Of a stretch of 64,000 nucleotides of DNA, positions 22,948-37,900 are shown one piece after another. The notes beneath the pieces were generated by a model. It had not been told where the DNA came from, searched no databases, and worked only from the letters and a program-made list of their open reading frames with translations. The stretch lies in the NCBI GenBank assembly GCA_013399115.1, contig VXAA01001109.1:170566-234565 (forward strand). Reading direction: 5' to 3'. The DNA is from Anseranas semipalmata (taxonomy: Eukaryota; Chordata; Aves; Anseriformes; Anseranatidae). The translations under genes were made by a program, and so were the position numbers. Numbering within the stretch: position 1 is the first letter of the stretch; each line of letters starts with the position of its first letter.

Positions 22948-25900
22948 CTGGAGCAATAAGGAATGTTTAAACTCTTTCAGAAATCTCTCCTGACTACTGA
23001 TTCATGTCTCCATTCAGATCACAGCTGCTTAAGTGCAAAAGGAAATACCAGTTGGTAGAGCAGAGGTGTTTTTAACAGACTAAGAGTTTAAATTCCAATT
23101 TGTACTTCAGAACATGAAAAAGCTCTCCAGCATTCAAGCTTTCTGCCCACGTTCCATGAGGAGGCTCACACGTAACACGCTGTGAGATCCTTATCTAAAA
23201 TCCCTCCACCTCCTACCTTATTTAACACAGTGGCAGTGTCACAACATCATATGCCTTCCAAATTTCCTTCTAAGAAGGCTGTTCGTTCCATTACTGGTTG
23301 CACATCTAACATATTAAATTGGGAGGGAGGAGGGGGAACACAACAACAAGAAAACACTTCTTACCCGTAGGTAGTTCATAAGGTCCCTAAGAGCTGGGAT
23401 CTTCTTCTGCTCCATCAAAGACTTCAGTGACGTGATTATTGGGATGATGTTTTCTACGAAATTCTTCTTTTGAACCTTTGTTTAAACAAGGCACAAACAG
23501 TTATAAGATGCAATAAAGAAGTCACTCTGCTGTTAGATGAATGGCCTAAGTGAGAGGAATTATTGCTCCACAGCAAAGGAATTATCACAATTAAGCCTGC
23601 TTTTATGTTGCATGCGTGTACATAGGCTTTTAACCTAAATAGAGTCCGTCTTTCAAGATCTATCACCAAGTCAGTTTACACATTGAAGGCAAATTGCCAA
23701 AAAGCGCACCAAAACCCAGTGTTAGGCTCAGATGCTTTATCAGTAAGATATCTGTGGAACAAATTTAACCTAGCATAGCTTCACTGATTTCAGAGGAAAT
23801 GCACTTCTGATCACTTCAACTGACCCCTCAAGTACTACCATCCATTACAAATCTAGCCTTAACATTTTGCTGTCACTACACACAGTGCTTTTCTAAGTGC
23901 CCTCAGATCAGAGCAGATCTACAGATAGAGCCTGATTAACATGCATGCACAGTATGTCCTTGGCATTGTCATGGTTTGCACAATTTTCTCCATCACAGAG
24001 AGGTAAAAGTCCTCCCGGCATGGTGGACAGCCCTCTTCCCGCACCAGATCAAGTGCCATTCACCTGTGAAATGAGCTTTTTTTGTGCTGCCTGCATGACA
24101 GCATTGGCCATTGCCAATTCATCTTCATCAGGCTGAATGTCTTCATCAGGTTTCGATCTCATAGTTGATAGCTTGATTTCTTTGCAGCTAAGGATTGCAA
24201 ATGTATCTGAGAGCAGCTCACTGGCTTCCAGGTCCAACGGAAGATCCCTATCCACAAAGCATGCTGGAACAGGCAGGGAAGAAGCAAAAAACATTTTACT
24301 GGAAAAAGCAGTGCCAGAAAAGACAGGAAGATAACTGCTGGATTCACAGCTTTTATAGACACCAGTTGTTTGCCAGATTTGTTATCTTATTTTCCTAAAG
24401 ACAGATCCCTACCTAGGACGCTGTGGCTGATCTTTGTTGTAATGCTGAACCTCTGCTCATCTGTAAAATGGTCCAGTAGGAACTTGTAGATATGCATCCT
24501 TTTTTCTTTGTTATCTTTTCCTCTCAGAGAGAAAAGATTCTTCGCCCTGTAGTAGTGCAAGATATTTTACATGGGTCAAGTCACATTATGAGATCTCACA
24601 AAAATAATAAGACTAAATCAAAAAGGAATATTTGAATGTCAATTTCAAGACCCATAAACCTGTTAGGATACCACAGACTCCCACAAATTACATGCAGAAG
24701 TCCTCCCAGAAGTGTCACAGGGAAGGCAGAACACTTAATTTAACATTATCTTTCTGAGCTGTTTTCCCACTGTTGCATACATAGTTACAAAGCACCATGA
24801 ATGTTTTGCTGTAACCAAAGGCTGCAGGGCCATACAATCCACCATTTAGCAGTAAGGAGATACAAATGGGCTCAACTGACCGCTCGCTCTGGGGGAACCT
24901 GTTGTACTTCTCATGTTTCTCATAGCTATTGAAATGGAAGATGCATTCAATGAAGTGTTGGGAGAACATTACTGGATTCCTCTTCAGTAAGAGATGGACC
25001 AAGCAGAACTCTCCAAATCTGTAAAGGAGGAAAGGAAAGAACTCACCAGATAACTTCTAAAAGCCACCCCTGAAACACAGTGTAGGGTCACAACCAGTAA
25101 AGCAGGAAGATGAGTCTCCCAAGTACCCCTGAATACCGTGTTTAATTCTTGCCCAGCTATATCTGGGTTTGAACAAGGATACCACCTTATTGACTTTAAG
25201 CTCTTTTTCATCCAGAAAAACACACTTTTTCAGCATCCACAATACTACTTCACTTCTTGCCATTAAAGCAGAGACGGAAATAAATTTCAACTTGAATCCA
25301 GGCACAGCATTTTCATTACTTATATGACTTAAGTCCCATTGTGGCTGGGACACAGTACTTTGCAAAAAGTTAATCACCAGAAGTCCTCCAAGAGCTGAAA
25401 CTCAATCTCAGACTTGAAAAAAGTATTTTTGTCTGGATGCAGCCACTGAATGCAGATGCAAAGAAAAGGGCTCCCAACGAAATAGCAGTGTATTCCACAG
25501 CTAAAGCTATAGGAATAAGATGTTGCAATGCCACCATCTACTGGAAAGACATTTTTACATATTAAAAACCCACTGAAGAGAAAATAAAGTGTTAATATGC
25601 ACTAGTAAGCAACAATAGATTGATGGCCCTGGGAAGACCAATCTTCAATTGGAGTGTTCCAGGTAGAAACAGTAGAAAGTTGTCCAAGCCTCCTCTGCAT
25701 CCAGCATCCCCACACAATTTACCATCCTTGGAGGAACGTGCCTCACTCTCATTTCTTATATAACAGAGCAGCTTGATACTTTGAAACATAAAAAAAACTT
25801 CATAAATGTGCACTTAAGGTCACCATGCATAATTCTTCTAATACGTCGAAGTATTACAAAATATGGTAGAAAGCTTAAAAAAGACAAGGCATACATAAGA

Positions 25901-28900
25901 AAAAAGAATATCTAATCCTACTCCAAAAACAACAACAGCACACAATACGGAGCTATTAGAAAACCACAAGGAAGATTTCATAAAGGCTTGTTTCAAAAAT
26001 TCCTTTTTCCTGGATATGGGACAGTCAAAAATAGAGCAGAGCTGCACATTTTGAAGACAGCCAAGAACACACAGCTTGCTAACATTAGGACCTTCAAATG
26101 ATTTGGAAAGAGGTTCACCACTCCTTTGCTACCATTTCAGACCCTGAAAAAATGTTTACAACCGTAGAAGTGAAGAGATTAATGAGAGAATCATTTGCTC
26201 TCTCACTGAAATTTTTCTTCACATGCTGAAGGTGCAAGACAGACTGTTTTTGAGTACATCTCTGATCTTCAACTCCTTCAGTATATTACAGATGAGTATT
26301 TTACCTGGCAATATCTGGATTTGGATCCACCAAGACACTGACAAAACGGAAGAAGAGACAGTCTTTCCATTTCACAAACTCCTCCTATAAGAACAGGACA
26401 GACAATAAATTATCAGCCTGAACCAGGAAAAACTCAGGTGTGAATCTTCAGAATGCAGCCAGGGCAATATCTGACAGAGCCTACCAGAATGTATCTCAGG
26501 CAAATAAGCAAGCTATACAACTTCATCAGTATGCACACAAAATAAACCTGAAAAAGACAATGTTCTGGGGGATGCTTTAAGCAGAATAAATGCCACAGCA
26601 GCAATCTTCTAGGTTTACCACAGATACCAATAAAAAAGTAGAATAAAAAAAAATCTGCTCTCCAATGCCAAAGACACAGATGCTATTCAACACTGTTCTC
26701 AGAGCCAAATGCACTCCAAATCTGCCTTGTTTGGCTTCATATGAACATTGGGAGGGCAAACATTGTCAGCCACTCAACATTCACAACTTTAAAACAATAA
26801 GCAGAGACAGTAGGAGAAAAAGGTGCTGTGATGTTTGTTACATTCATTCATATAGGAGTGAAATGCAAGGGAATTCAAAGAACAAACAGAAGATAAGAAA
26901 AGAGATAACCATTGAATAAAAATAATCTCGTTATCCAACTGTGCTAGGTGTCATTGACATGAGTTTTGCCTACCTCACAAAAAAGAGCAGTAACAAAATA
27001 CATGTCTGAAGTCTTCTAAACTTAGGGTAGATTGCAGCAATACACCAGAATCAAGTTATAAGCAATACACCCACAGGTCAGGTTGCCAGTATTCAGCACA
27101 GAGGTAATTGAAGTGGGTTGTCAGACAGATGCTTAGGACCTCTGTTTACCTGCAGAAGGTTGGTAAGCAAGATCAGCGTCTGTTTACGGATGAAGGGATG
27201 CGGATCTTTCAGACACAACGAAATGCTGGGAATGTATCTGTCCACCATGGTGGTGTAGCGGATACATAGATCACACATAACAATGACAACGTTATTGCGA
27301 ACAGCCACATCATGGGACACCTCCAGTTCTCGAGCTAGAGCTGCAATGCATTTTTTTGCCAGATCCTCATGCTGCAAACACAGTTTACCTGTGAAATGGG
27401 GACGAGACTGTCAGTGCTATGAATATATTCTTCCTCCTAACCACCACAGCCCAGCTTACTGCCTCCTTTGAGTCCAATATGAGCCAAGAGAGGAATCATG
27501 AAGCAAACAGGAGAACAAACAAGAAACACATGATGAAACTTGATGAGCAATCTGCACTACCTCTCAAAGAAATTATACTTCAAGGAGTTCTTCCAAACTC
27601 TTCTTAGACCTATAGTGTGGGTCTCAATGCCAAATTCCCTCCTTCACAGAGAACTATTCCTGTATACAGGGTATTATTCAAAGCAGCTAAAAAGAACAGC
27701 CCCAGCTGTCATTGGCATAGCAGGGAGACACCCACCTCTAAGAGCATCTCTAAACCAACTTCAAATAAAGTAGCCTGTATTCTAACATTACTTCTTCCTA
27801 ACTGTTTCTAAGCTCTGTACAAAAAGTATTAAGCTTCCCAAGGCAGTTAAGGAAAGAATGATACTGTCCATCTGCAAGAAAAGAGATTTGTTCATAACCA
27901 CAGAAGTATTACAAAAGCAGAAGTTTCACTTAGCACTCTTCATTATACTGCAGATGCAGGTTTGACCAGGCTTCTGTCACAAAGAAGCACGGTCACTCGT
28001 ACTAAGGAGAACAAGTAACTACGTACAGTCGTTCTGCTCTAAGCTGCACCAAAAGTACCAGATTTTCTTCACTCCCCGTTGAGCACCTTACTACAGGTAA
28101 GATGATCTCTCAGCCAGACAGCAACCAATGCTGAGTACAAGGACAACACAAGTCTGCATTGCTAACCATCTATCACTTGCACACCTCTATAGGAAAAATG
28201 CATTAATGGACTTGAAAGATAGTTGCATACATGGTAGTATTTTTATGGTTTGTGCAACTTGTTACCATGGATATCTGCATTGCTAAAAAGCTATGAACCG
28301 AGGCAATACAAACACCAAGCACTGTCCCTATCTGTTATAACAGACATGGCTTTTGAACAGAACTTTAACCAAGGAACAGACAGAAAGGGTGGGAATTGAA
28401 TAAACGAGGGCACACTTCTGCTACAGGATGATGCTTACCTAGAGTAATGAATGCGTGAGCTCTGACCACCGGAGGCATGGCTGATCCTCTGAACTGGGAC
28501 AGTGGCTGAGAAGCTGGAATTTCCTCACCATCTAGAGAACTAGACACTAAGAAAGAACAGGTCAGGAATGAAAATGTGCATTTTGGGTAACAGTGTTGTT
28601 TGTACAAGCAAAATTAAAGGCAGTAAGGAGAGAGCGCCTCACATTGGTCAGAAGAAGCCAGAATGGACTGAATCAAAAGAAAGATGCGTTTCTCCACTTT
28701 GGCTGGACACAGCTGTGCAGCCTCACCCAAGGTGAAGAGGTGTCTCACCTACAGAGAAAAAAGCAACACTGCAGTCAAAAGGCAAGTCAGCAGGAGTCAG
28801 TATGGTTACTTCTCCAAAAACAACTTAAAATTCCCTCAGTTCTTTCAAGGAGACAGCAGCTAGAGAACAGAAGGCGAAGCCTTGAAACAGAAATAGTGTG

Positions 28901-31900
28901 TGTTTAATATACTATAAACCTCCCTATATACTACTAATATTAAAATAAGCCTTAAAGCATTCTACGCATTTTACAGACTTCCCAAACAACTAATCTAAAA
29001 AGCAGGAGTGGAAAAACAAAGAAAAAAAAACCCTGTCATTTTATTAAAAATACATGGGACATCATATCCTTAAAGCAATTTTTAAGGTTAAAACTGTTGT
29101 ACACTCCCAGGCCCACAAATACAAGATTTCATTACCATATATGCAAAGCATGTACCATCAGTACATTCCCATATAATAGTTACTGGCATGAACTTTATGG
29201 AATACCCATTTCAAGAACGCTTACATCATTTGACCAGTCCACAAAGGGGAACCAAACTTACCAAGAGATCTTCTTGCAATTGCTCTGCTCCATCCTCTTT
29301 GAGGACTATATTCGAAATATAATTTCCGCAGGCAGATACTAAATCTCCATACACCTGGTTGAGCAGCTCCTGTTCCATAATGAAATAAAATTAATTCAGC
29401 ACTTTATTAATTAAAAAAAATGTAGCCATGATATATCTCCACACACGAATCCCTAATTTGAAAAACCTTATATGCTTGTAATAATCTAGGACCTACTGAA
29501 ATCCACCAGACACTGCCTGACAGCTTTAAAAGTTTTCCTACACATCAAAGTGCCAAAACAGCTTGGAGAATCTGGCTTTTAATGATCCACAAGCTTAAGT
29601 TTACTTCATTATAGAAATCACATAGGTTTAAACAAAAAGAATTTAGGTGACTGTTCCACTTATATCCAACGCATTTGAGGTTGTCTGTATGAATTTTAAG
29701 ATGTTGTTTCAAAACTGTGGTTCCATTCAAATGAAAATGTTATGCAAATTCCAAGCAGGGGGGAGAACCAAAAAAGCTAGTCATCTACCAGATTGTGAAT
29801 GAAAATAATGCATCGTTTATCTTTTCTTCTGCTATCTAACATTGGTAGCATAAGAAACTAAATACACACATATAGGGCAGCTATGCTGTTAAAGCTGCTA
29901 AAGTAACCAGTGTACAGGTACACCTGCACTCAGTTGCAAGTTAACATATTATAATGACTATACTTACTAGGGAGGATTTTCAAATTTAAAACATAACGAA
30001 ACCAGAAACCAATCCACCCTAGCTTCTGAAGAACAGCATATGCAGTTTCGCACACTATTTTCTGAACTTTATTGGGATGCCTATTATAAAATAGCTGTCA
30101 TCAATATCGAAGGAGAAATACAAGACATACATACACAGAAATCATTAGCAAGAGAGCCTTGCACCAGTTCTAGCTTCTCTGTGACTCTGCTTAGGCTGAC
30201 ATCTCTATTTTACCAGCAAAAGATAGCTCACCTTCTCACAACTGAAATGGAACAAAGCTATGGCATAAAGCTCACGGGGAACTCGGCAGAAAAAAGAAAA
30301 GTGCAGATGATGTGTTACTAACTCCGTGTTTGGGTCCATGAAAGAGGCCTAGAAAATATGTGTATCTACAGCAGCTCTGGTATAGAATACGTTTATACTA
30401 TAAGCTCTGACTATAGTTTCTAACTGGTCCAAGCCCAAAAAATAGCTGACGTTGTAGCGGCACAGCAATAGGTCTCCTTTAGGAATGCCATAAACTTTGA
30501 CAGAACGTCAGTGCAAGGTATTTCAGCTGTAAAACAAAACGAAACAAACTCTTGAGGAAAGATCTCTTACGAGTCCAATCTTAGCTACAGGATGCTCTCC
30601 AGCAAAACTGCAGTATACCAAGTAAGACAGCTAAGCAGAACAGACTTGAATTGCTGCAGTCAGAGCCTCTTTGTTTAGTGAGCTAATCGACCAACAGACT
30701 GGAGACAGAAGCTGCCTTCAAGAAACAGCCCTCCAGGTGTGAAACAAGCTATTTTAAAAGATGTATTTTAAGTCACACCTGTGTCTCCTCTGGTACATCT
30801 GCATACGCATGGCAGAGCTTCTGCAGAGTTTCCACAGCTGGGCTAATCACCTCCAGGGGACATTGAAAATCCCTCAGCCAGCACTTGATGTTATCTGAAA
30901 AGGAGACCAAACACATAAAATGGGTGTTTTTTAAGCTAATCAACTGCTCTTGGAGAAGAAATAACTGTTAAGCTGGGAGACAAAACTGAACTCTGCATTC
31001 CACTCTGCAGTTTCTCAGAGTCACTCACCAATCAGCCTCTCACAGGTGCTTCTAGGGAGGTGCTTCGCAACATGACTGATGACACACAGTATATGTCCTG
31101 TAGTATCAGTGCTTGCGTTCTGCTGCCTGAAAAACAGCAGCATGGACAAACCAAAGTCAATGCTACGGAACAACACCAAACCACAGTAGAAGAATCCTTT
31201 CATCTTGGCTATGCATTATTGAGGCAAAACAAATGAAAACTCAAAAAGCTTAATGTAAGACTTCGTTACTGCACAAATCTGTGGGCCATTACTTGCCTCC
31301 AAACTGCAGAAACCAGTTGCCTAATAAAGAATGGTGATTTAAGCAGCTAAGCAGCTCTCTGCCTGTCAAAGGACAGAAAATGCTCACTTGCATTGTTCCT
31401 CATCTTTACTCCCATCTCTTTCCTGAAGAGTGGAGGGAAGAATTCAAAGCACACGCATACCTGCTGACACTGTCCCAGGATTCAATGACCTTGGAATAAT
31501 CCAGCTTGGGTGAGGAACCTGCCACCTTAGCAAGCAACATCCAAGCTGGTACAGCATGCTCCGTTTCCACATGAGACATCACATTATTTATGAAAGTGGA
31601 AGAGAATTTATTCTGCTTGGACCAAATATGAAAAGCTTTGTTCATGTAACGGCTACAAGGAAGAAAGAAAGAAACATAAGTTAAACAAGGAGTGAACAAA
31701 ACACTTGCTCTTGGACACTGCCAGTAAAACCCAGCATCTCTGTCCAGGATACACTGGAAAACACAAGAAAGCTGCCATCACTTCACGTTCCTACTACTCA
31801 GAATATGTCAAGATTTCCCCTACATATTTTACTAGCAATATTTTTGGTCACTCTTTCAGTTACTTGTTCTGATGATTACAGTTCAGATCAGTTACCAGTC

Positions 31901-34900
31901 CTGATGCACTACAGACCTGGCACACAAGCATGAATATAGTGCTGTGTGTCAGTGAGACAGAACAACTGTTATCAAAACAAATCAGGAAAATATTTCAGCA
32001 ATCTGCACCTAAGACTTCCTAGCAGTTTTTATTTGAACACTCATAATGGAGCAGGACACAATGATGTTAAGGCACCGCAAGTTGCCCATTTTTCTGTTTA
32101 ACCCTAGTGACTCGCTTCACATTGACAGAGCTCTGTGATTTATCAAGCTGCAAGGTACTCTAAGGTCATGAAGTAGAAGGTGCCATGAATCTGCAAACTG
32201 TGTCATAAAATAGCCCAAATTAGAACACTGACAGTTTTACAGATTGGCAAGGCAGCACAACCAGTATCTCATTTTCTATTTCTGAGCTATTACGCCCTGT
32301 TGACTAATAAACATACAGCTGTCTTTAATCAATGTTGTGTCCTTGTCATACTGTGTTATCCCATTTCTTCTGCTTCATCCCACAGCATTCTGCAAAAGGC
32401 AGAATAATTCTATATGTCATGACAAGTAACATATTGTACCTCAGAATTAATAAAAGGAGATCTTCTCCTTTCTTTATATACCCTCTCTTACTTCTGTCAT
32501 CAGAACACCTCCATTTAACATTCATGCAGCTATCAGCACACGAAGAACAGCATGTGACATTCCTGTATATGAACACTAGAGTTCATGGAGACTGCACAGG
32601 TAACAAGAGCAAATAAAAATATTTGACACAAAGCAAAACTGCACTCTTCTCACCAACTGCCAGTACGTATGTTTGACAGTTCCGCTGTCCTAAGAACTGG
32701 CAGAGCAGCACAAGAGGCTCACAACATGATAGGTTCCATCTCTAGCAGCAGCATGCACTCACATTGGCTGCCTCAAGCACGGAATTTAAATAGCTTAAAA
32801 AAACACCAATAAATTTAGTTTCTTGCCCTTGTGCAAGAGACAGCATGTGCATTTAAAGAATATGTAAACTATGATACATAATGGCCTGTGGTCACACGGG
32901 GAATGGCAGAGCTGAGAGTATAAGCTCATGCTCATATCTTAGTCCTCTGGTCAATAGGCAATTTCCTACTCTAAAGAAAAAGCTGCATGTTCCAATAGGA
33001 TTAAAAGTTAAAAAAAACCCTCTGGATTCTGTCCATGAATGCTAACGTACTAAAGGCAATAAAGACATCCGGTGCACTGGACAGAAGGCTGTTATGGCAA
33101 CGCAAGCAGAGGCCACGATGAAGGGAAAGATGCACTTACCTCAGCTCCTGGCTCTCTGAAGTCAAGAGGGTAAGGAGCTCCCATGCTAGAGCCTGCTTTT
33201 CATCTTCACTCCTGAATTCCTTATAATGCTTTATATGTTGCAACAAGAGCTGATCAAGGCAATCCAAGGCCTTTTCTTGAACAGAACTTTCAGTGTCCAT
33301 CACAACAGGCACAACTCCATGTAACCAGGCTTTCTGCACCAGGACATTATCGTGCTGAGACTGAGAGAAACACACTTTGTATTAGAAACATTTTTAGTTA
33401 TTATATGGTCCTATATGCATGGGTAAGATCAGCAAAGGCCTAGAAACCTTGAGATTCATCTATCAATTTTTAAAATAAATTTTAATAAGCCATCATACTG
33501 CTCAACTAGCACTATGATGTGACAGCATACATGACAAGGGAACATATTTCCTTGACACCGCACATGGTACTGATCGTATCTATGATCAAGCTACCTGTGC
33601 TAAAGTACTGTAATGCTTTATTTTGAAACCCTATAAATAATTACAATAGTATTGCAATAAAGCTGTACAGCAGATGATTTAACACTAAAACCAAAGAGTT
33701 TTGATTAATATAAACATCATGCTCAGAGACTAAGTTACTAAACCTTTGAGAATAAATAGAAAAGGAAAAATATTACAGTGCTATCATCTACACATTACAT
33801 CTCAGTGAAATGATTCACCTCGAGAAGGCCAGAAACATAAACATTTTCTCCATGACACATAAATCAACAGCTAGGAATATAAATGTTTCCAACAGTTGGA
33901 AGCATCCTACATAAATCACAAGTATGTATAAGTCATGACTTCCAAGTCAAAAGATAATAAAAAAAAATTAAATGAAGTCATAAAATGAAATTTGGTGAAT
34001 GAACTACTGACATGTACCAGATTTGCCTGTGTGCTCCTTATTTCAACCTACACTTCATCCACCCCAGGTCTGGATAAGGAATCATAATATTTTTTTCTCA
34101 CCACAAGGAGCTCTGTTATAGACTGCAAGGCCTGCTTCCGCACAGAAACAGCAGGGTCCCGGCAACGATCCTGAAGAGTGGACAAATCTTCTGCAGTACA
34201 AGGGATCACTTTGTGTTTCAGGATGTTCATAAAAACCTGGGAGTAAAGAACCAGCATAACTTTGCTGGGAATACAGGCCAGGAGCACTGGGTAACAAATC
34301 AAAAATACATTCTACTCCCCACCGATTTTAACTAGAGATTAATTTATCTCACTGAGGGTGAAACATAATATTAATAATTTCCAAGTACTGGGCAGAACTT
34401 AGTACAGAACGGTACAGAAAGCATCTTTTCAGCCATTCAGATTTTATAACAGAATTCTGTATAGAGTTAACGTCACAATTTCCCCTTGAAACTGATGTTT
34501 CTTTTGTATGACTTATGTCTTTTACCTGGCAACAAGAAAGAGTGGATAAAAAGGAAAAGTCTCTCAACAAAACAGTTATAAATCCTTAACCTGAGAAGCT
34601 CAACTCAGCATGGGAAAAGAAGAGTAACATAGAGAAAGTCAGTCAACAGCAGATGCGTATCTTATAAAGTGATGAAATTTTCATTGAAGAACCTCTTTTA
34701 AAACTCATGACTTAATTGAAAAAATTAAGCAATAAGCAAAGCAATGCATTCCTCAAAAAGCTGGCAGATATAACCTAATGTCTTTGTTAACAAGGTCGAA
34801 ACAAACCAAGCACTTATTATGCCTCAGTTTATAAGGTCACTTAAGTTAAATGGCTATTGACATTTGAAAAGAGGTTCTCGTTCTAAATGATGGAATAAAT

Positions 34901-37900
34901 GAATGCCAGCAAGAGTACTAGAAAAATTTCTCATCATCATGCTTGCATTATTTACTTATCACCAACTAGTAAACAAGACCTTTTTAAGGCCTGTACACAT
35001 TCGGTAGGAATAGCAAGAAACTACAGGTGGGCAAACTTATATCCAGCTTGCTACAGTACTGCAGCCTAATTATTTATTTTAACTGCATTCTGGGTAATCA
35101 CGCAGAACAAGAATGCATGCAGAGAACACTGTACCTGGAGAGCAGATTTCCTGACATTGGTTTTCTCATCCCCAGCTCTCAGTCTCAGCATGGCCATGAT
35201 TTCCTTTCCTATCCAAAACCACATTACAAAGAAATTATAATACCCCCCCAGACAGACTTCCCCCCACCGTTCAGCAGTGCTAACACACTGTACACTGTGC
35301 AGCAACAAGGTGGAATACAGCTCTCAACTTGGCTGAGCAATAATTTGTTGCCCAAGACTTTCAGGGGCAAGAGATAAGGACTGAACAAAGCACAACAACA
35401 AAATCAGAAATAATCTTGGGTTCTTTGCAGCTGCCATTCTGCCAGAGGGAAAAAAAAATTCCAAGTTCTTTAATTTTGAAAATAATTCTTAGGACATATC
35501 ACAACAGAAAGCAATATACCAAATCATTTGATACAGATTATTTCTTTTTGCTGTGTGTAATTTCCAACCCATTTATTTTTCTATATAGGAGATGTTAGGC
35601 TACCTTCAAAATTTGAAAGCTCATCAGACAAGTCATACAAAGTTCTAATAAAAGTCTATAGTACAGGTAACCCCGCCATCTGTGGTAAAACCATGTTGAG
35701 GGCAGCCCATAAACAAATGGATCCACTACAGACCCATGATAGGTCAATTAACTTGTATGCAAAGAGCTTAGAAGGCCTACATCCTTTTCTTAATTATGCC
35801 TCACAGCTCCACACAGTAAAAAGTATTAATATATGAATTGCTGTATTTTATAGAGGGGAAATTACTCCATTTTTGATCTGACTGAATTCCCTGAGGCTAC
35901 AGAATGGCAGTTGCAAAGAAGAACCCAAGAGTGTACAAGGAAACCAGAACACATCTCCCTCACTGAATGGAAAGTTAAACCTTAAGTTTTACTTTTCACA
36001 GTCATGGTTTACATATTTCTGCACATTCTCGGGAAAAATACATTTTATTTTATAATAATAATAATAAAATACTTTATTAACCGACACACAATTGAATACA
36101 TAAAGCCACAAACAACTATTTCTCAGCTTTTGAATAATTTAAATGGACTCCTGACAAGCCATACTGATTTCAACCATTTTACTACTGCTTTTAAGGCTTC
36201 TATTTATTACTACTTGTTAGAATTCTGACAGCAGTAAGATTTCCTAAAAAAATATGCCAAATTTGGTGATCTGTGACTTCAAGAGATTCATCTGGAGATG
36301 CACCGTGTTGCCATTAAGAAATAGGATTAGTCACAGGGAAATAATCAAAAGTAGTTTGAAAGTAGGTTTTTACCAAAGGAAGCAAAGGGATTTTGATCTG
36401 CATGATTAGTACTTTCTTAATTGGCAGGTAACTGCAATTGCATCTTCCTCGTGAGAATAGCTTTTCACTGCAAGATTTTGCCAAGAAAATAGTCAAGATC
36501 TTGTGAAGGTGACCAAATCTGCTAAATTAATCACACTTTGACAATTGTCATCGATTTTTACTCACAGTGACATAGGAAAAACAAACAAAAAAAACCTGAG
36601 TTCTAAACGGCTGAGAACTAGCAAGGGAACATACTGTTTATACACTGTCGGTTACTGAATATTGTGTAGAGCATACTTCACCCTGCAGATTATCCCTACC
36701 CTGCTTATCATTGCCCTTGTGCATTTAGCAAGTTCTGAATATCCTCAGCTAAGATTTATTTTTGCTTCTAAAACATGAGCTGTTTGGTCTTCATAGAAAT
36801 GCAAAATTAGCACAGGCATAAGCCAAACAAGTGTGTGCCAGACAGCTTTGCTAATGCACCTTGACTGACTCTGAGAGCCCTGTTTTTCAGCTATCCTCTT
36901 GAGCCACAGACAGTCCTTTTTCATCCAATCCTTTTCTTAATTTGTTTTGCCAAGTGCCAAGTGTATGCTCAGCTGGGTATCAGATACAAAAACAGGCATC
37001 CTCTGCCACACAGTCTGCAACTAAACAGGGAATACACAATACCTTAAGTGGCCTGGAGGACATTTCTATCTGAGAAAGCAGATTAATGAAATTTATCAGC
37101 AAAATGTTTTAAAAGAAAGCTTTCAATAGAGAAGATAGGAGCCTGGCTCATGGAGATAGGGAGAGAGATCCCACATGAAGAGCAGCATGAGAAATGTAAC
37201 AAAGACACCATTGCAGGATGTGAACTAAGCAGTAAATTGAATTGTCAGCAGTTCAAGAGAGGTGAGCAGCAAGAACTGGGAGCAAAGATACCGGAAGAGG
37301 CCTAAAGGTTAGGAAGAAAAGCTTTTATGTGGAAGAGATTTAAAGAGACATCATGGCCACAAAAGCCAACTTACATGCTGATTTCATGCTATCAAGAAAT
37401 TAGAACTATCAGGTTGACATCCTGCATCAGTCCATTTAACCTCACACTTTGCTTTCAACTCCAGCCAATACCTGGTGCTGCAGAGAATTAAATTCTTCCC
37501 TGCATAACAGTGCTAGTCAAAGGTGCTGTGTTTTATGCAGCAAAAATATATTAGTTCTTTGTGCACTGGAGCAATAGATTTAATTACCCTTAAATTTATG
37601 GAGTTACAAGTATTATATCCCACATCAATTACCATCCTTTTTGGAAAGAATAAATTACCTGCTTTTCAACAAGTGTTGCTACCACATTAGTACAAATGAA
37701 CATCAGTATTTCACGATTAAATGTATTTTCCAGACTTAAGTGGAAATAGTATTTCTTTATGGCTGGCACTTCCACCCCCTTCATCACCCGTAAGTGGTTT
37801 TTAACAGCTCTACAGAAAGATCTCTCCACTTTCTTTGAAAAATGGACAATGAATACACTTCAGAAAATCTAATTTCAATTAAAGGTTTGAAAAGCCATCT

